Origin: Kiloniellales bacterium
Lineage (GTDB): Bacteria; Pseudomonadota; Alphaproteobacteria; Kiloniellales; JAKSDN01
Assembly: GCA_022360075.1 (NCBI GenBank)
Contig: JAKSDN010001077.1
Span: forward strand, 1-6,914
DNA: 6,914 nucleotides
Direction of reading: 5' to 3'
The position numbers were made by a program, and so were the translations under genes. Under the pieces are notes generated by a model that was not told the origin of the DNA, did no database searches, and saw only the letters and a list, made by a program, of their open reading frames with translations. Positions 6,133 to 6,914 of the stretch are shown in pieces (the first letter of the stretch is position 1; the number at the start of each line of letters is the position of its first letter).

Positions 6133-6914
6133 GTGTCGCGGCCTGACTTCGAGCCGCGTTGGCGCCGACGGGCCGAAGCGATCCTGGAGCGGCACTATCG
6201 TCCCAAGCTGCTGCGCCTGCTCGATCGCAGGCCCTTCGACTCGCCGATCGTCACCGAGACGGGGCGCTGGGCGGCGAGCCCCGGTCAGCGCTGGAGCGAC
6301 GGCTTCTGGCCGGGCATCTTCTGGCTCAGCTGGCGGACGACGGGCGATAAGCGCCTGCGCGCCGCCGCTGAGTCCTGTCTCGAGGAACTCGCGCCGCGCA
6401 GGGACCAGGCCGACGCCAACTACGACCTCGGCTTCCAGTATTTCTACAGCTTCGCGCTCGGCTGTCGCCTGACCGGTGACCCGACCTATCGGGATACCGC
6501 CTTGGCCGCGGCGCGCCATCTCTGCGACTTCGAGACCGGACCGGCCGGCGTCATCACCATCACCTATCCCGAGCGCATCGCGCGCTTCGGCGGGCCCAGG
6601 GTCAGCACCAAGATCGATGTCATGATGAACCTGGCCCTGCTGTGGTGGGCCCATGAGGAGACCGGCGAATCCGTGTTCTACGAAGTGGCGCGCCGTCATG
6701 CCGAGCGATCGCTCGAGACCTTGCTGCGCGACGACGGCTCGGCCTGGGAGCTCGCCGACTTCGATCCGCGAAGCGGCGCCTTGCTGATGCACGACACACC
6801 CCAGGTCGGCGCGCGTGGCGGCTGCTGGACGCGGGCCCAGGCCTGGGCGATCCATGGCTTCGTCCTGGCCTACAGCCAAACCGGCGAGGCCGCGTTCCAG
6901 GACGCGGCCTCGCG
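6133..6914 (+). CDS. Glycoside hydrolase family 88 (unsaturated glucuronyl hydrolase-like), 3' end missing
   Basis: The first 260 codons are present, read from GTG at 6133, and the frame is still open at the right edge. GH88 enzymes remove a 4,5-unsaturated uronic acid from the non-reducing end of oligosaccharides made by polysaccharide lyases, by a hydration mechanism using two aspartates. Both are visible: D98 in YDLGFQY and D162 in STKIDVMMNL, 64 residues apart, close to the spacing in the characterised Bacillus enzyme (D88 and D149). Also present are WSDGFWPG (54-61) and CWTRAQAW (231-238), matching the family's WARGQAW substrate-site segment. An (alpha/alpha)6 barrel is expected. No signal peptide is seen, so it is probably cytoplasmic. 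It diverges from the glycosyltransferase gene. It suggests that the locus handles a uronic-acid polymer and that a lyase is encoded nearby, outside this window. Confidence 0.9.
   Translation, partial: MSRPDFEPRWRRRAEAILERHYRPKLLRLLDRRPFDSPIVTETGRWAASPGQRWSDGFWPGIFWLSWRTTGDKRLRAAAESCLEELAPRRDQADANYDLGFQYFYSFALGCRLTGDPTYRDTALAAARHLCDFETGPAGVITITYPERIARFGGPRVSTKIDVMMNLALLWWAHEETGESVFYEVARRHAERSLETLLRDDGSAWELADFDPRSGALLMHDTPQVGARGGCWTRAQAWAIHGFVLAYSQTGEAAFQDAAS

Noticed and set aside
5675..6879. Overlapping frames at the right end (plus 5675-6472 and minus 6088-6879)
   Set aside because: They cross or oppose the glycosyltransferase and GH88 genes, whose catalytic motifs are clear in other frames. 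They show no motifs themselves.
1..6914. tRNA, rRNA, CRISPR arrays, insertion sequences, attachment sites
   Set aside because: Apart from the 137-bp region at 129-265, intergenic gaps are all under 60 bp, and I saw no direct-repeat arrays, terminal inverted repeats or tRNA-like cloverleaf sequence.

Overview
The window is G+C-rich (about two thirds G+C by eye) and densely coded, and almost every gene has a long shadow ORF on the opposite strand. With the TTGACG-type -35 element, this fits an alphaproteobacterium, perhaps Rhodospirillales-like. The taxonomic call is an inference. I see no IS, tRNA, rRNA, CRISPR array or phage gene. The content points to one stretch of a surface or exo-polysaccharide (glycan) biosynthesis and modification locus.

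Layout, left to right. (1) The first 42 codons of a minus-strand GT4-type glycosyltransferase run off the left edge. (2) A 137-bp divergent intergenic region carries a candidate promoter. (3) An intact plus-strand asparagine synthetase/amidotransferase (613 aa) has a full glutaminase domain (Cys2) and a full ATP-pyrophosphatase-type synthetase domain. It ends at a possible small intrinsic terminator. (4) A three-gene minus-strand operon converges on it. In transcription order this is a CgeB-like glycosyltransferase (379 aa), then an asparagine-synthetase homologue with a dead glutaminase domain (612 aa, joined by an ATGA stop/start overlap), then a class I SAM methyltransferase (323 aa). (5) A GH88 unsaturated-glucuronyl hydrolase, cut by the right edge, diverges from the operon with only 14 bp between the two start codons.

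Working model (inference): the glycosyltransferases build or decorate a uronic-acid-containing glycan. One or both asparagine-synthetase homologues form amide bonds on a carboxylate, as proposed for WbpS and WbtH in O-antigen loci. The methyltransferase adds a methyl group, and GH88 recycles unsaturated uronyl ends released by a lyase encoded elsewhere. The most unusual element is the degenerate asparagine-synthetase homologue. It lacks the Cys nucleophile, and a catalytic-loop Glu is replaced by Leu, yet it keeps the SGGLDS ATP-binding motif and is tightly coupled to a glycosyltransferase.
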